From Datisca glomerata (lineage: Eukaryota; Streptophyta; Magnoliopsida; Cucurbitales; Datiscaceae), in the NCBI GenBank assembly GCA_003255025.1, contig QANY01004770.1, positions 3,029,891 to 3,093,890 on the forward strand: a DNA stretch of 64,000 nt, written 5' to 3'. Position numbers and translations under genes: made by a program. Below are positions 52,990 through 63,234 of this stretch, one piece after another; position 1 is the stretch's first letter; every line of letters starts with the position of its first letter. The notes below the pieces were generated by a model that had not been told where the DNA came from, did no database searches, and saw only the letters and a list, made by a program, of their open reading frames with translations.

Positions 52990-54640
52990 TTTATCATTAA
53001 ATAGTGAAAGTGAAAAAATGTCTTATATGCATAGTTAATAAAATCTCGATAAAATCGAATTAATCACTAAAATAAAGTTAAAACATGAAATTTGTAAATC
53101 ATGAAGTTTTCACCATCTTAATTGTAGAAGACCATAACGTAAAATAAACTACTTGAATAACTGACTTTAACAGAAAACGTTTTCTCAGTCTTAAAGCAAA
53201 TCATAAAATTGAAAACCATAAATTCTTATGATCCAACTAGTTATGATAGTCTCTTACTCATGCTGGTTTCCATCACCATCTGCATCATAAACAACTGTGG
53301 GGGGATGGGTATTTTAAAATACTCAATAAGCAAACTCACATAATAACATGCATCCACATGTCATAAATGCAATCATGACATAACATAATTGAACTTAACA
53401 TATATCATAAATGAAATAACATAATGTACTTGCTCATGACTTGGCTCAACATGGCACGTAAATAACACATGTCTCAAACAAAATCATATAACAATCTTAA
53501 TCGTATATTGTCTTAGCATATTCCCTAGTTAAAAACGTAACGGCACTGTTCACACGTGAACTGAACTTAACATGATGAATTTAGTGATATTGTAACTGTT
53601 GCCATTTAAGGTTACCGAAAGCCCAAGAAAACTGAATTGTTATTTATGGTTACCAAAACCCCAAGAACACTAAATTGTTTACTCAAGATTATCGAAACCC
53701 TATGCACACTGAATCATTACTTAAGGTTGCTAAATTCTCAAGAACACATAATTATTACTTTAGGTTACTGAAACCCCATAAACACTGAATTATTACTTAA
53801 GGTTACCGAAATCTCAAGAACACTGAATTATTACTAAAGGTTATCAAAACCTCAAGAACACTGAATTTTTACTTAATGTTACCAAAACCCTGAGAGCGTT
53901 ACATTATTACTTAAGGTTACCAAAACCCTAAGAACATTAAATTATCACTTACATATTTTAACTCCATGGTTCGTAATATCCAATTTATGATTACAACTAG
54001 AACTTAAACGTAAACATGATCATATGATCACAAGTAAACATATAATGTACACTGATACATGTAACATAATCAAACATGATAGTATATTAACGTAAAATCA
54101 ATCATACCTAAATATTTATCTCATGATAATCAAATTAATAAGTGAACAGTAAATATTTATCGAAGCGTTAACAAAATATAAACATGATTGAAAAATGGTT
54201 TAACATATAATAAATATAAATACATGACACAATTATAACATCAAAGTCACATCATTATATAAGTCCACTTACCTGGACCGGTAGAAAATATATAGCAATC
54301 GACTAATAACCGAATTTAGAGTGACAGAGGCGTTGGCAAAACACAGATAAGAGCCAAGGAGAGGAAAACCTTTGTGGACTTAGAACGACAACAAGGTGAT
54401 GCTCAACGCGGTGAAGAATGAAACAGAAAGAAATGGTTTCTCTTGGTTGCGTGAGATAATTTATGGCTAGCATGTCCTCAGTTATGCTTCTTTCTGGCTG
54501 GACTAACACATCTGAAAGTTCAGACCTAATTGATGTTGGTTGGACATCTGTTTGGGTTTGGATATGCACTGAGTGGGAAACTGATGCGCTATATGTCTGG
54601 TCCCTCATCGCTCCTTTGATACTCCCTGATCATGAATTCT
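52990..54640 (-). mobile_element. Gypsy LTR-like region, minus strand
   Basis: No credible coding sequence. The minus strand has the ACTCA-CC..GGGG-ATG..GATG grammar and downstream tttattttagtgattaattcgattttat text of Tekay-type LTRs, and a ggtccaggtaagtgg string at about 54,268-54,282. It lies 3' of the gypsy gag at 55,060-56,220 (same strand), so it may be its LTR, with pol lost between. The ORF at 54,303-54,608 has no recognised motif. Confidence 0.4.
53606..53955. repeat. About 40-bp tandem repeat, 8-9 units
   Basis: Each unit reads approximately taaggttaccgaaaccccaa then gaacactgaattattactt. Units begin near 53,606, 53,645, 53,684, 53,722, 53,760, 53,800, 53,838, 53,877 and 53,916, with moderate divergence. 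Confidence 0.9.
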
Positions 54641-55059
54641 TTTAAGTTTCGTGTTCCTAACATGTCTTCCCACTTACCAAAACATCCTCTATGCATTGTA
54701 ATACGTTGTTTATATACTTGTGAGGATTGTATAGAGTGAAAAGATTAGGTAAATTCTACTCATGAAGATCATAGTCTTCTTGCTTGTTTTGGTGTATGTA
54801 TGTAAAACAAATTAGAAAATCTATTTAATGTGTTGGGTTATAGATATTTGCATTTTCTACTTGTGTGAGATTTATGGATATAAATCACAAACATTATCTC
54901 ACCTCCCAGGCAAAAAACCTAATACTGAGAAGATAAATTTACAGTATTGTAGAAATAGAATCCAGCATATGCGAGATGCAAAAGAAGCTGACAAATACAT
55001 TCCACAAGAAGAGAAACAACGTTGATTTACAAACACATAGCTGACTTTTACCATTTGCT

Positions 55060-56220
55060 ATGGTAGATTGATGTTCATCAATACTATGAGTTGACAGTAT
55101 ATGAGTTCATCCATTCTTCCCACACTTGAAACAGGCTTTTGACAACTTATAGCACTGTCCATGATGATGCTTGTTACAAGTGGCACATAAATGATGAGAA
55201 CCAATAACTTGTTTCTTCGCATCTCATTGTTCAATATGGTCGTCTCGAAACTTCCTTTTCTCTTACGATGAGCGATCATTCCATGGCAGCTTTCTTCGTG
55301 GAGGATTCTGCTCCATTCACAATGCTGCTTTAACAACCATTGCGTGAGTTGTATGCTTATAGAGTGACAGAAAACCCTTTTATCTCTGGACAAAGTCCCA
55401 TTTCAAATGTATGGGCCTTCTTGATCTCGCTATCAATGTAATGGGTGGCGTAGCAAGATAATTCCTTGAACTTACTTTCATAATTAGCAATAATCATATT
55501 ACCTTGCACCAGCCTAAGAAATTCGACCTCCTTACTTGTCCTGACGGTGATCGAAAAATACTTCTTAAAGAACAGCTCCTTAAACCAATTTCGTCCCATT
55601 TCAAACGCATGGGCCTTATTGGTCTCGCTATCAATGTAATGGGTGGCGTAGCGAGATAATTCCTTGAAATTACTTTCATAATTAGCAACAATCATATTAC
55701 CTTGCACCAGCCTAAGAAACTCGACCTCCTTACTTGTCCTGACGATGATCGAAAAATGCTTCTCGAAGAACAGCTCCTTAAATTGATTTTGTCCCATTTC
55801 AAATGTATGGGTCTTCTTGATCTCGCTATCAATGTAATGGGTAGTGTATCGAGATAATTCCTTGAACTTACTTTCATAATTAGCAACAATCATATTACCT
55901 TGCACCAGCCTAAGAAATTCGACGTCCTTACTTATCGTGACGATGATCGGAAAATACTTCTAGAAGAACAACTCCTTAAATCAATCTTAAGTTACCAAAT
56001 TAAGCACAACATCATAAGCTCTTTGTGTGAGCTCCCACCATTTTTGAGCTTCTCGCGTCAGCATAAAACTTGTACAAATAACCTTTTGGATCTCAGAACA
56101 CATCATAAGCTGGAATAGTTGTTCCAATCTCACAATCCATTCATCAGATATTAATGGGTCGGACGAGTGATCGTCAAATTCGGGTGGGTTCAACCTCCTG
56201 AATGTGTGGATCAATTGCAT
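55060..56220 (-). pseudogene. Ty3/gypsy gag with in-frame triplication
   Basis: Starts MQLIHTFRRLNPPEFDD, SDEWIVRLEQLFQLM and ICTSFMLTREAQKWWEL, the gag opening of Tekay/Del-type elements (56,220-55,987). The next domain, KELFF-KHFSI-VRTSKEVEFLRLVQGNM to the THTFEMG end, occurs three times in a row (about 55,980-55,393). The chain then continues LCPEIKGF and, after breaks, a double zinc finger CATCNKHHHGQCYKLSKACFKCGKNG (about 55,185-55,110). It packages element RNA in active elements. Here stops and a duplicated core make it defective. Confidence 0.82.
55393..55980 (-). repeat. 198-bp in-frame tandem triplication in gag
   Basis: Units are 55,980-55,783, 55,782-55,585 and 55,584-55,393. Each begins FKELFF and ends FEMG, 66 codons long (the last slightly shorter). 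Units 2 and 3 are open; unit 1 has a stop after KELFF. The period was confirmed by the recurrence of VEFLRLVQGNM every 198 bp. Confidence 0.92.
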
Positions 56221-56229
56221 GTCAAACGC

Positions 56230-56450
56230 TGTTATGTGTTGCGGTTGTTATTGAGCAGAGCGAGTCGTCGCTGTCTGCCTCAACAACTCCAAAAATTCGA
56301 CATAAACCACTGTAATGTCACGTGACACTACAGTAGTGTGCGTGCAGTACTGTAGTGCCATGACACATAGTGCCGTGAGGCACTGTGTTAATTCACGGCA
56401 ACTGCAGCGCCGTGTGGCACTACAGTTGTGCACCAAATTGTAGTGGGTTT
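56230..56450 (-). other. Gag 5' flank with CACTACAGTAGTG-type palindromes
   Basis: Repeated ggcactacagt / actgtagtgcc words at about 56,320-56,440, including cactacagtagtg and gcagtactgtagtgcc, form short inverted repeats. The sequence may be the element's gag leader. No protein similarity recognised. Confidence 0.45.
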
Positions 56451-59239
56451 CGCTTCAATGACAATTTGGTGATTAAATGTTATTCATCCCTAAAATCTTG
56501 ATGAGCCTAAAAATATATGTATAAATATTATTTTGTTGGTCTTAGGTTAGTTGAGTATTAAGAGCACAGTTGCTATCAGGGTGAACTTTCTCTTTGATTA
56601 ATAGTTAATCAAAAATTCTGAAAGAATAATCATCGTATTCTCTCAGATGATTGTCTCACTGAATTAATCATTCTCAGTAAATCTCTAGATCTTATGTATT
56701 GAGTACATCTATAGACAAAAATATATTTTTGAATTATTCTACGTGCCCACATACATTATAGCGTGTTTGAGGATTAATTTAGAAAATTTTGGTGTAGATC
56801 TCGAAGTCCGTTATTCGTGAGAACACATGATCGTTAGTTTGCAAGAACGTTTAATATAAACTACAAGAGATATATGATCGTTGAACACATGCCTTCATGA
56901 TGATGTTCTTGTTAAAACCATTTTCTCCACAGGAGGCACATTCACTGTGTTATTTTTGGATTGAAGGGAGTCTTACTTGAGAGTGCTCACGATTGTAGGT
57001 TACCCAAACATGATCAAGAAGAACGTTCACGACCTGCGACCACGAAAATCCACAACCCAAAATCACGAAGCACCCACAATAGAAACGAATATACAGAGCA
57101 CCCACCCAAAATTCACCTCCACGCACAACACAGAAACGGAAATCAGAAACACAAAGAACAAACAGAATAGAAAACCATAACCCACGGCAATGAGAGCCAT
57201 GAGAACAGATCCAACGAGAGCCAATGACAACGGCAACGGCAAGCCACGACAAAGAACCAACGAGACCCACCGCAAACCAACAAGAACGATCCAAACCGTG
57301 AGACTATGCACAGTTGTAATTGCTGTAGTGATTATGATGGTCTTAAGGTTCCGCAATTGTTATGAGCTTTAGTTTTTTTTTAATTCTTTTTTCAGGTTAG
57401 AGTTTTATTCGCAGAAATTCAAATCAAATTGAAAATTTTTATGAGTTTGACTTTATTGTATAGATTTTGTATTTTTTGGCTTTTAACCGATCTATTTATA
57501 ATGTAAATAGTTTTATATACTCAACGTGCACAAATTATTGTAAATATTTTTTGACGTTTGGTGATTCAATCATGATGCAGATGTTTTTTTGTACTTAATG
57601 TTATACTCATTATTCCTAATTTATTTACATGTGATAATATATTTACCATACGTAAAAAGCGTGATAGTAATAATTAGAATAATAAATGGACTCTTGGGTC
57701 TATCGTGGCATAATTGTCGGCAGATTGAAGCAATTGTGAGAGAATAAAATATGTCAGGAAATTACAAGAATGAGAATGCATTAGGGGGTCTGCGGCGTGA
57801 CGTTTCAAGAGAGAACAAATTAATGGGTGTGGTGAGGCATGAGGTTCTAAAGGATTTTTTCTCTCACTATTCAAAAAAGAATATGAGTATTTAACTACGA
57901 AATAAAAGAGATGAAAGATGAAGAATGTGACAATGTGTAATCGAGCTCTATTTGTATTGAGTTCAAAGTTCAAATTGTTTGATACATATGGAGGTATATA
58001 AATGGACATTCTTCTCCATGACCGTTTACAACTATTTTGTTAGATTTAATGAATATTTCATTGTAACTTGATCAAATCGTGAGAAATGAAATAATTAATG
58101 CTCAAATCTGATTTTATTTTGACTACCACGTCACTCTTTGTTGACTTCTCCCTTCTCTATGTTTATCTATGTTATTCTTTTTCTGTGACGCTGGCAATAC
58201 TTTCGAGTAGGGATTAATCAATCGAGTACAGAGGTTTTTGTGAAGTGTGAGGCATAATTTTCAGTGTTCACAACACAAAAATAGTAAATAATTTTTATAC
58301 TTCAGATAAAGTTATACAATAGTGCGTTATTTTCTGTGTTTTTTTAGTTCGAACAATTTGTTCATGAATTTTCGTACATGTTTCAATTTCTATTCCTCCG
58401 AGTTTTAGCTGACAATTTCTCCGTTTGATCTATTTTAAATTTGTGATTCCTCTGATTTTCAGTTAGTATAAGATTGGAATTCATCATTGTCCTATTTTTA
58501 GTTCACGATTTTTCGTCCAGTTTTCAGTTTGTCGTTTTTTGCCTAACAGAACCAAATTATATTAAAAATTAAAACCAACAGTTAGGGAGATCTACGCCTA
58601 CCACTTATAATAAATTTTTCACTCTCAATAAAACTACTAATATTACTAGAATAAAAAAAATTATCTAAACTAATTCTACGCTGACCAAGACTATCGGCCA
58701 GTTTGGTATAGCTGTAGCTTATAAAAATCCCTGTTAGTCGTGCTGTGAAAAAAATTAGCTTAATTATAAAACAATTAGTTTTTGGTAAATGTGCTGTTTG
58801 AAAGCACTATGCATTGTAAATAAAAATTTATGTATTTGATAAATCTAAAATTTGTAACTGCTGGTATAATATAGTTTATCAAAATAGATATAGTTAAAAA
58901 ATTTCTTTAATAATTTTCAATATCAACTCCAAAATATGAATATTTATTTCTATATTAAAAAACAATGAGTTATGTATTGGCATAATAATAAACAACTGAT
59001 ATTATAAACTATATCACTAAAAGTTTGATTAAAAAAACTCAAACAAATCATTTAACAAACATTATTGCTTTTATTTTTCCACTACTGTTCCTTATTTAAT
59101 GGACATCACCGTTAAACTTGAAGTACTTTTATCTCTCAAAAATTTCATTTTTTATTTTTCAAGATTGATGGTATCATGATTTTCTCTTTGGCTATCAAAG
59201 TAAATCTACATTTTGTCATTACAAATTATCGCATCGATT
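56451..59239. other. No gene recognised; mixed intergenic/retroelement DNA
   Basis: 56,520-56,960 is AT-rich with LTR/leader-like text. 56,990-57,330 is strikingly rich in A and C on the plus strand and has overlapping ORFs on both strands without known motifs. 57,380-58,680 is AT-rich and featureless. A possible small MITE starts at 58,696 (ggccagtttggtatagctgt). Confidence 0.4.
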
Positions 59240-59674
59240 AACTCCTACTCTTGTCAAAGTTTTTGTCACGTTGGGTATATCTCCTTAGTAATTATGTAGT
59301 GTCATAATTACAATAGTTATCTTAACTTGCTTCATAAAAGGGTAGCTTGGCATATCTCTTAAAATTTTTCATCTTTTCTTCCATACTCCAAAAGTTCGCT
59401 CACTGACACTTCTAAAAGATGAATGTGCATGATTAAACACCTCTCGACAGCCTGTTGGTTCACTACCTCGACGAAAATATGGTCGATGATATTTTTCACC
59501 TTTATAAGGGCTTAAATACACATGCATCAATGGATATCCTGCATCAACTAGATAGTATTTACGTGTGAATATAAAAATATTAATTTATTATAAAAATTGA
59601 CTCATAAAATAATATGGTACTTAAATTTTTTTAAAAGAATTAGCTTCAGGTGGTTTAGCAAAATTCAAAGTAGG
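59240..59674 (-). pseudogene. PIF/Harbinger transposase C-terminal fragment
   Basis: Minus strand: the 272-bp repeat (59,674-59,403; VDAGYPLM...FNHAHSSFRSV), then SERTFGVWKKRWKILRDMP (59,402-59,345), which contains the ER-FG block with the catalytic Glu, and VKITIVIMTLHNY. It supplies exactly the C-terminal part missing from the transposase at 46,040-47,093, overlapping it by 272 bp. Frameshifted and without an N-terminus. Confidence 0.78.
59403..59674 (-). repeat. 272-bp Harbinger repeat, right copy
   Basis: Direct repeat of 46,040-46,311. Its right edge abuts GC-rich copia-leader-like DNA at 59,675, mirroring the left copy, whose left edge abuts the copia leader. Confidence 0.85.
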
Positions 59675-60900
59675 CCTCAGCTTGGCTGCGGTTGTCTGAG
59701 GGAGTCGCGAAGGCAAGGACTGGCGACAGCCATGGCCGCCAGCCACTTAAGGTGAAAATCCTAGAGTTTTCACCCTAAGGTTGGACACGAGTCAGGTTGG
59801 TCCGACCCGTGAACAATAATTTATAAAATAAAAAAAAATAAATGGATGTGAGCTCGCCCACAACCATTAAGGAGAGACTGTGGGCTAGCTCACAATCATC
59901 AAGAAGAAACTGTGGGCTAGCCCATAATCATCAAGAAGAAAGCCCACAGCCAATTTTTGGGACAGCTGGGAAACCAGCCTCACATTTAATTATTTTTTCA
60001 ATTAATTTTTTAATTATTTCGTTAACTTAATTTGGACTTAATTTTACGAGTCAATTATTTTTAAATTAATTTTTAGGGATCCTAAAATTAAGTTTTAATT
60101 TAAGAGTTTTCTAGTAATTTTTTTTTTTTGAGTTTTTGTTAAAATAGTGTCAAATTTTTTTAAGGATTATCAAATAAATTGTTTTGAACTTTTATGGATT
60201 TTTGCTTAAAATAATTTCAAAACAATTTTTAAGGATCGTAATTAATTGTTTATCAATTAATATAAGGTATAAATCCGGTACAATTTTAAATTCAAACATT
60301 GGTATGTTATATATTTTAAGATGAATTAATTGAAGTAACATGTCGCCAAAGTGACATCTCTTGTGAAAGTAGTTTATCTTGAAATATAAAAAGTTATGTG
60401 TGCGTGTAACTTCTGTGAATACTTATCGTCCCAAATGAAAGGTAATTATTTGACAGAATTACATGCGCTTCTGTGGTAATAAATACGTGATGATTATTTG
60501 GTTTTACCTGTGAAAAAATCATCGGACCAAAAGAAGGTTTTTTGTTCGATATATTCTTTATCATCAAGTTTGATTACTACACCAAGGCATCACTTACAAG
60601 CCAATAATTTTGGTCAAAGTCAAAATATTAATGGAGTGCCCGGTGTCTTGAGATAGGGTTTACTTTTATTTGAATTTATTATTGTTATTTGGGATTTATG
60701 TGAACTTGTAGGTTGGTTAATTATTCTCTATTAAGTTATATATTCAAGTTAATACCAATATCAAGTGAATAAAGTATTAAATGACTCAAACTTCAAGTCC
60801 TAGAAAGATAATCTCTTGATAGTTCTTGGAGTTATAAATCTTGGTCTTGCATTAAAGATTACTTCTCATTTACCTCTTACGGATAAGAATACTTCTTGTA
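59675..60900 (+). other. Copia leader, right part
   Basis: The GC-rich start (cttggctgcggttgtctgag, ggccgccagccacttaagg) matches the style of the leader cut at 46,039. A 31-32-bp tandem repeat (gtgggctagc(t/c)ca(c/t)aatcatcaagaagaaa, three units) lies at 59,848-59,941. The rest is AT-rich. Gag similarity becomes readable from about 60,900. Confidence 0.5.
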
Positions 60901-62163
60901 AAAGGAGGGATATGAAAAGTGAGAGAAATCAAATTACACGTGTATGCCATTCCAAAAATATTCAAGGGCACTATATCTGAAAAGATTATTACGGTTAAGG
61001 ATTTCCTTGCGGATATCGAAAAGAGCTTTGTGAAGAATGAAAAGGGAGAAAATGGTACGCTCTTTGCAGATCTATTTTTGATGAGGTATAAGGGTAAAAC
61101 AACGCGAGGGAGTACATCATGTAAATGTCTCATCTTGTTTCAAGGTTAAAAGCACTTAAGCTCGAACTTTATAAGGACTTGCTTGTGCATCTGGTTCTGA
61201 TATCCCTCGCAACACAGCTCAATCAGTTTAAGGTGAGCTTTAATTGTCAGAAAGAGACTTGGTCTTTGAATGTGCTCATCTCACAATGTGTTTAGGAAGA
61301 GGAAAGAGTGAAACATGATAAGACAGAAAGTGTTTGTCTGACCTCTACTTGTAAAGATAAGGGCAAGGGAAAGAAAATGATAAGGAAGTTGCGAATACAA
61401 CACTACATAAGAAACAATAAAAGAAACTGGTAAACTCAGAAGGCAATAGTTGTTACTTCTATGGAGCTGAATGGCATAGGAAGAAGCAATGCACCAACTA
61501 TCACACTTGGCGTGATAAGAAATGTACGGTTCTTAATTTGGTTTGTTCTGAGGTTAATTTAAGTTCGGTTCCTAGATACACGTGGTGGATAGATTCTGGT
61601 GCAACAACTCACATCAGTGTGTCTATACAGGGTTGTTTCACTTGCCGAAGGCCAAGTGATGTGAAAGATACATCTATGTGGACAATGACAAGACGGTTGA
61701 AATTGATGTGATAAGGAAATTTAGATTATTGTTAAAGACTGGATTTTATTTGAATCATAATAAAACATTTATTATATCGTCTTTTAGACAGAATTTGAGT
61801 TTTGTCTCTATTTTGGACAAAGTTGATTATAGTTGTTCATTTGGGGATAGAGAATTATGGTTTGTTTCGTGATTCAAATTCGGTTGATTCCAGTTATTTG
61901 TCAGGTTACGATAATCTTTATTTACTTGATACAATTGTTTCAATTAAAGAATCTCTATAAGTACACGAGGTACTAAAAAAAATTAACCAGTGAGAATTCG
62001 ATTACGTTATGATACAAGATATTAGGTCATATCTCCATACGGAGAAACTTGAGACTTGTGTCAGACGAAATTTTTGGTCGCTTAGATTTCACAGATTTTG
62101 ACGTTTATGTTAATTGCATAAAGGGTAAACAAACCGATAAAACGATATTTGAAGCCAACATGT
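60900..62163 (+). mobile_element. Ty1/copia gag, zinc finger, protease and pre-integrase region
   Basis: Plus frames read VKDFLADIEKSFVKNEKGE and LFLMRYKGKTT (60,990-61,100), KLKALKLELYKDLLVHLVLISL (61,145-61,215) and FNQ/LNQFKVSFNCQKETWSLN (about 61,220-61,270). A zinc knuckle CYFYGAEWHRKKQC-NYH follows (about 61,450-61,505), then the protease block YTWWIDSGATTHIS (61,575-61,617), with catalytic D-S-G, and FRLLLKTGFYL. The pre-integrase block LGHIS and VSDEIFGRLDFTDFDVYVNCIKGKQTDK closes the region (62,025-62,140). Stops and frameshifts are scattered through it. It ends at a MITE-like terminus at 62,164. Confidence 0.82.
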
Positions 62164-62240
62164 AGGGGTGTTCAAAAATCGTCCAGACCATATAATTCGA
62201 TCTGAACCGAACCAAAGTTGATCGGTCTGGACGATTTTTC
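62164..62240. repeat. Short foldback with gggtgttca start
   Basis: taggggtgttcaaaaatcgtccagacc (62,164-62,192) pairs with ggtctggacgattttt (62,225-62,240) around an accgaacc-rich loop. It is a miniature relative of the GGTTCGG foldback elements. Confidence 0.6.
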
Positions 62241-62244
62241 TGTC

Positions 62245-62615
62245 CTTAAGCGTTCTATTTCATCATTCAGTAACATCATTCATAGTGGACGAACTCGACA
62301 TAGTGTACTGTGAGACGATACTGTATTTCTCTAGGAATTTAGCAAACGGTCATAGACGTTGTTCACCTGAACCATCATATCTACCATAGTACTCACCACC
62401 ACGTTCAGATCTGACGATTTTAATCTTTTTTGTTGAGTTGATTCTCAACTTCAGCCCAAAAATTTTGAACACGTCTAATGACTGTGACTTTTCATGAATG
62501 AGATATATGTAGTCATATCTAGAATAATCATCTATGAACAATATAAAGTATTATTTACCATTCTGAGCGACCGAAGAGAATGACCAACAAATATTCGTAT
62601 GAATAAGTTTTAAGA
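62245..62615 (-). pseudogene. Copia integrase core, inverted
   Basis: Minus strand: LIHTNICWSF (about 62,605), FIDDYSRYDYIYLIHEKSQSLDVFKIF (62,541-62,460), IVRSERGGEYYGRYDGSGEQR (62,420-62,355), then PFAKFLEKYSIVSQYTM and NRTLKD (62,350-62,245). These are copia integrase blocks with the first catalytic Asp. The usual S-D-R-G becomes S-E-R-G, losing the second Asp. It follows the plus-strand pre-integrase region of the same type but in opposite orientation, so the segment is inverted. Confidence 0.8.
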
Positions 62616-62631
62616 CGTCCTAAGTCATGTT

Positions 62632-62800
62632 GGTATGGGTGTTCAACAGTCAGTCTGGTCAGATTTTTGGAGAAAAATGAGACCAGACCAAATATTGCAG
62701 TCCTCCCATATGGAAGATCGAACCGACCAAAATATTACAAAAAATCTTATCCGACCAGACCGAACTTCAAAGGTCGGTCAGGTCAGGTATTATGGTCTTG
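62632..62800. mobile_element. Small gaccgaccagacc-rich repeat
   Basis: Starts gggtgttcaacagtcagtct and contains agaccagacc, gaaccgaccaaaa and ccgaccagaccgaa against aggtcggtcaggtcagg, which can fold back. It resembles the other gggtgttca repeats but with different arms. The ORF at 62,635-62,835 reads through it. Confidence 0.5.
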
Positions 62801-63230
62801 ACTTGCAAAAAGATAGAAAGAGTCATAAGCCTTGAACAAAATATAAATCTATTTTTAGAAAGATATAGTAGAAATTTTATAAACAGATCTAGAAATCATA
62901 GACATATATTCCACATTAATATTCAACGAAACCAGATCTACAACGCAATCTTCAACATCAATATTCAACAAATCTAGAAATCAGTGAAGAAAATCCGGAA
63001 AAAACTAGATCTACAGCTGAATATTCAATAGCAATAATAAAAAAATATTCAATGAACAGGATCTACAAAAATATTCAATGAACTGATTATTTTCAGATCT
63101 TAGAGAAACGGTGAAGATGAAGATATTATAGATCTGATTATTTTAAGATCCTAGACAACAGCAAAGATGAAGATATTGCAGATCTGATTATTTTTATCGT
63201 CAAGCCTACTCTGAACTCTTAATAAGGCAA
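62801..63230. other. No gene; short tandem repeats
   Basis: AT-rich. A unit of about 50 bp, (ctgattatttt-agatc-tagaga...gaagatgaagatatt), occurs two to three times at 63,083-63,190. acaaaaatattcaatgaac occurs twice just before it. No coding signal. Confidence 0.6.
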
Positions 63231-63234
63231 TGTT

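Noticed and set aside
54303..54608. 101-codon minus-strand ORF, possibly a gene exon followed by a gtaagt donor
   Set aside because: No domain recognised, and it lies in LTR-like DNA where transcript leaders with donor-like strings are common.
56950..57372. Overlapping ORFs of up to 114 codons on both strands
   Set aside because: They result from an unusual A/C-rich composition with few stop codons. The translations are low-complexity and unlike known proteins.
46040..59674. The 272-bp direct repeats as LTRs of a 13.6-kb element
   Set aside because: They encode Harbinger transposase, lack TG..CA ends, PBS and polypurine tract, and internal elements are in mixed orientations.
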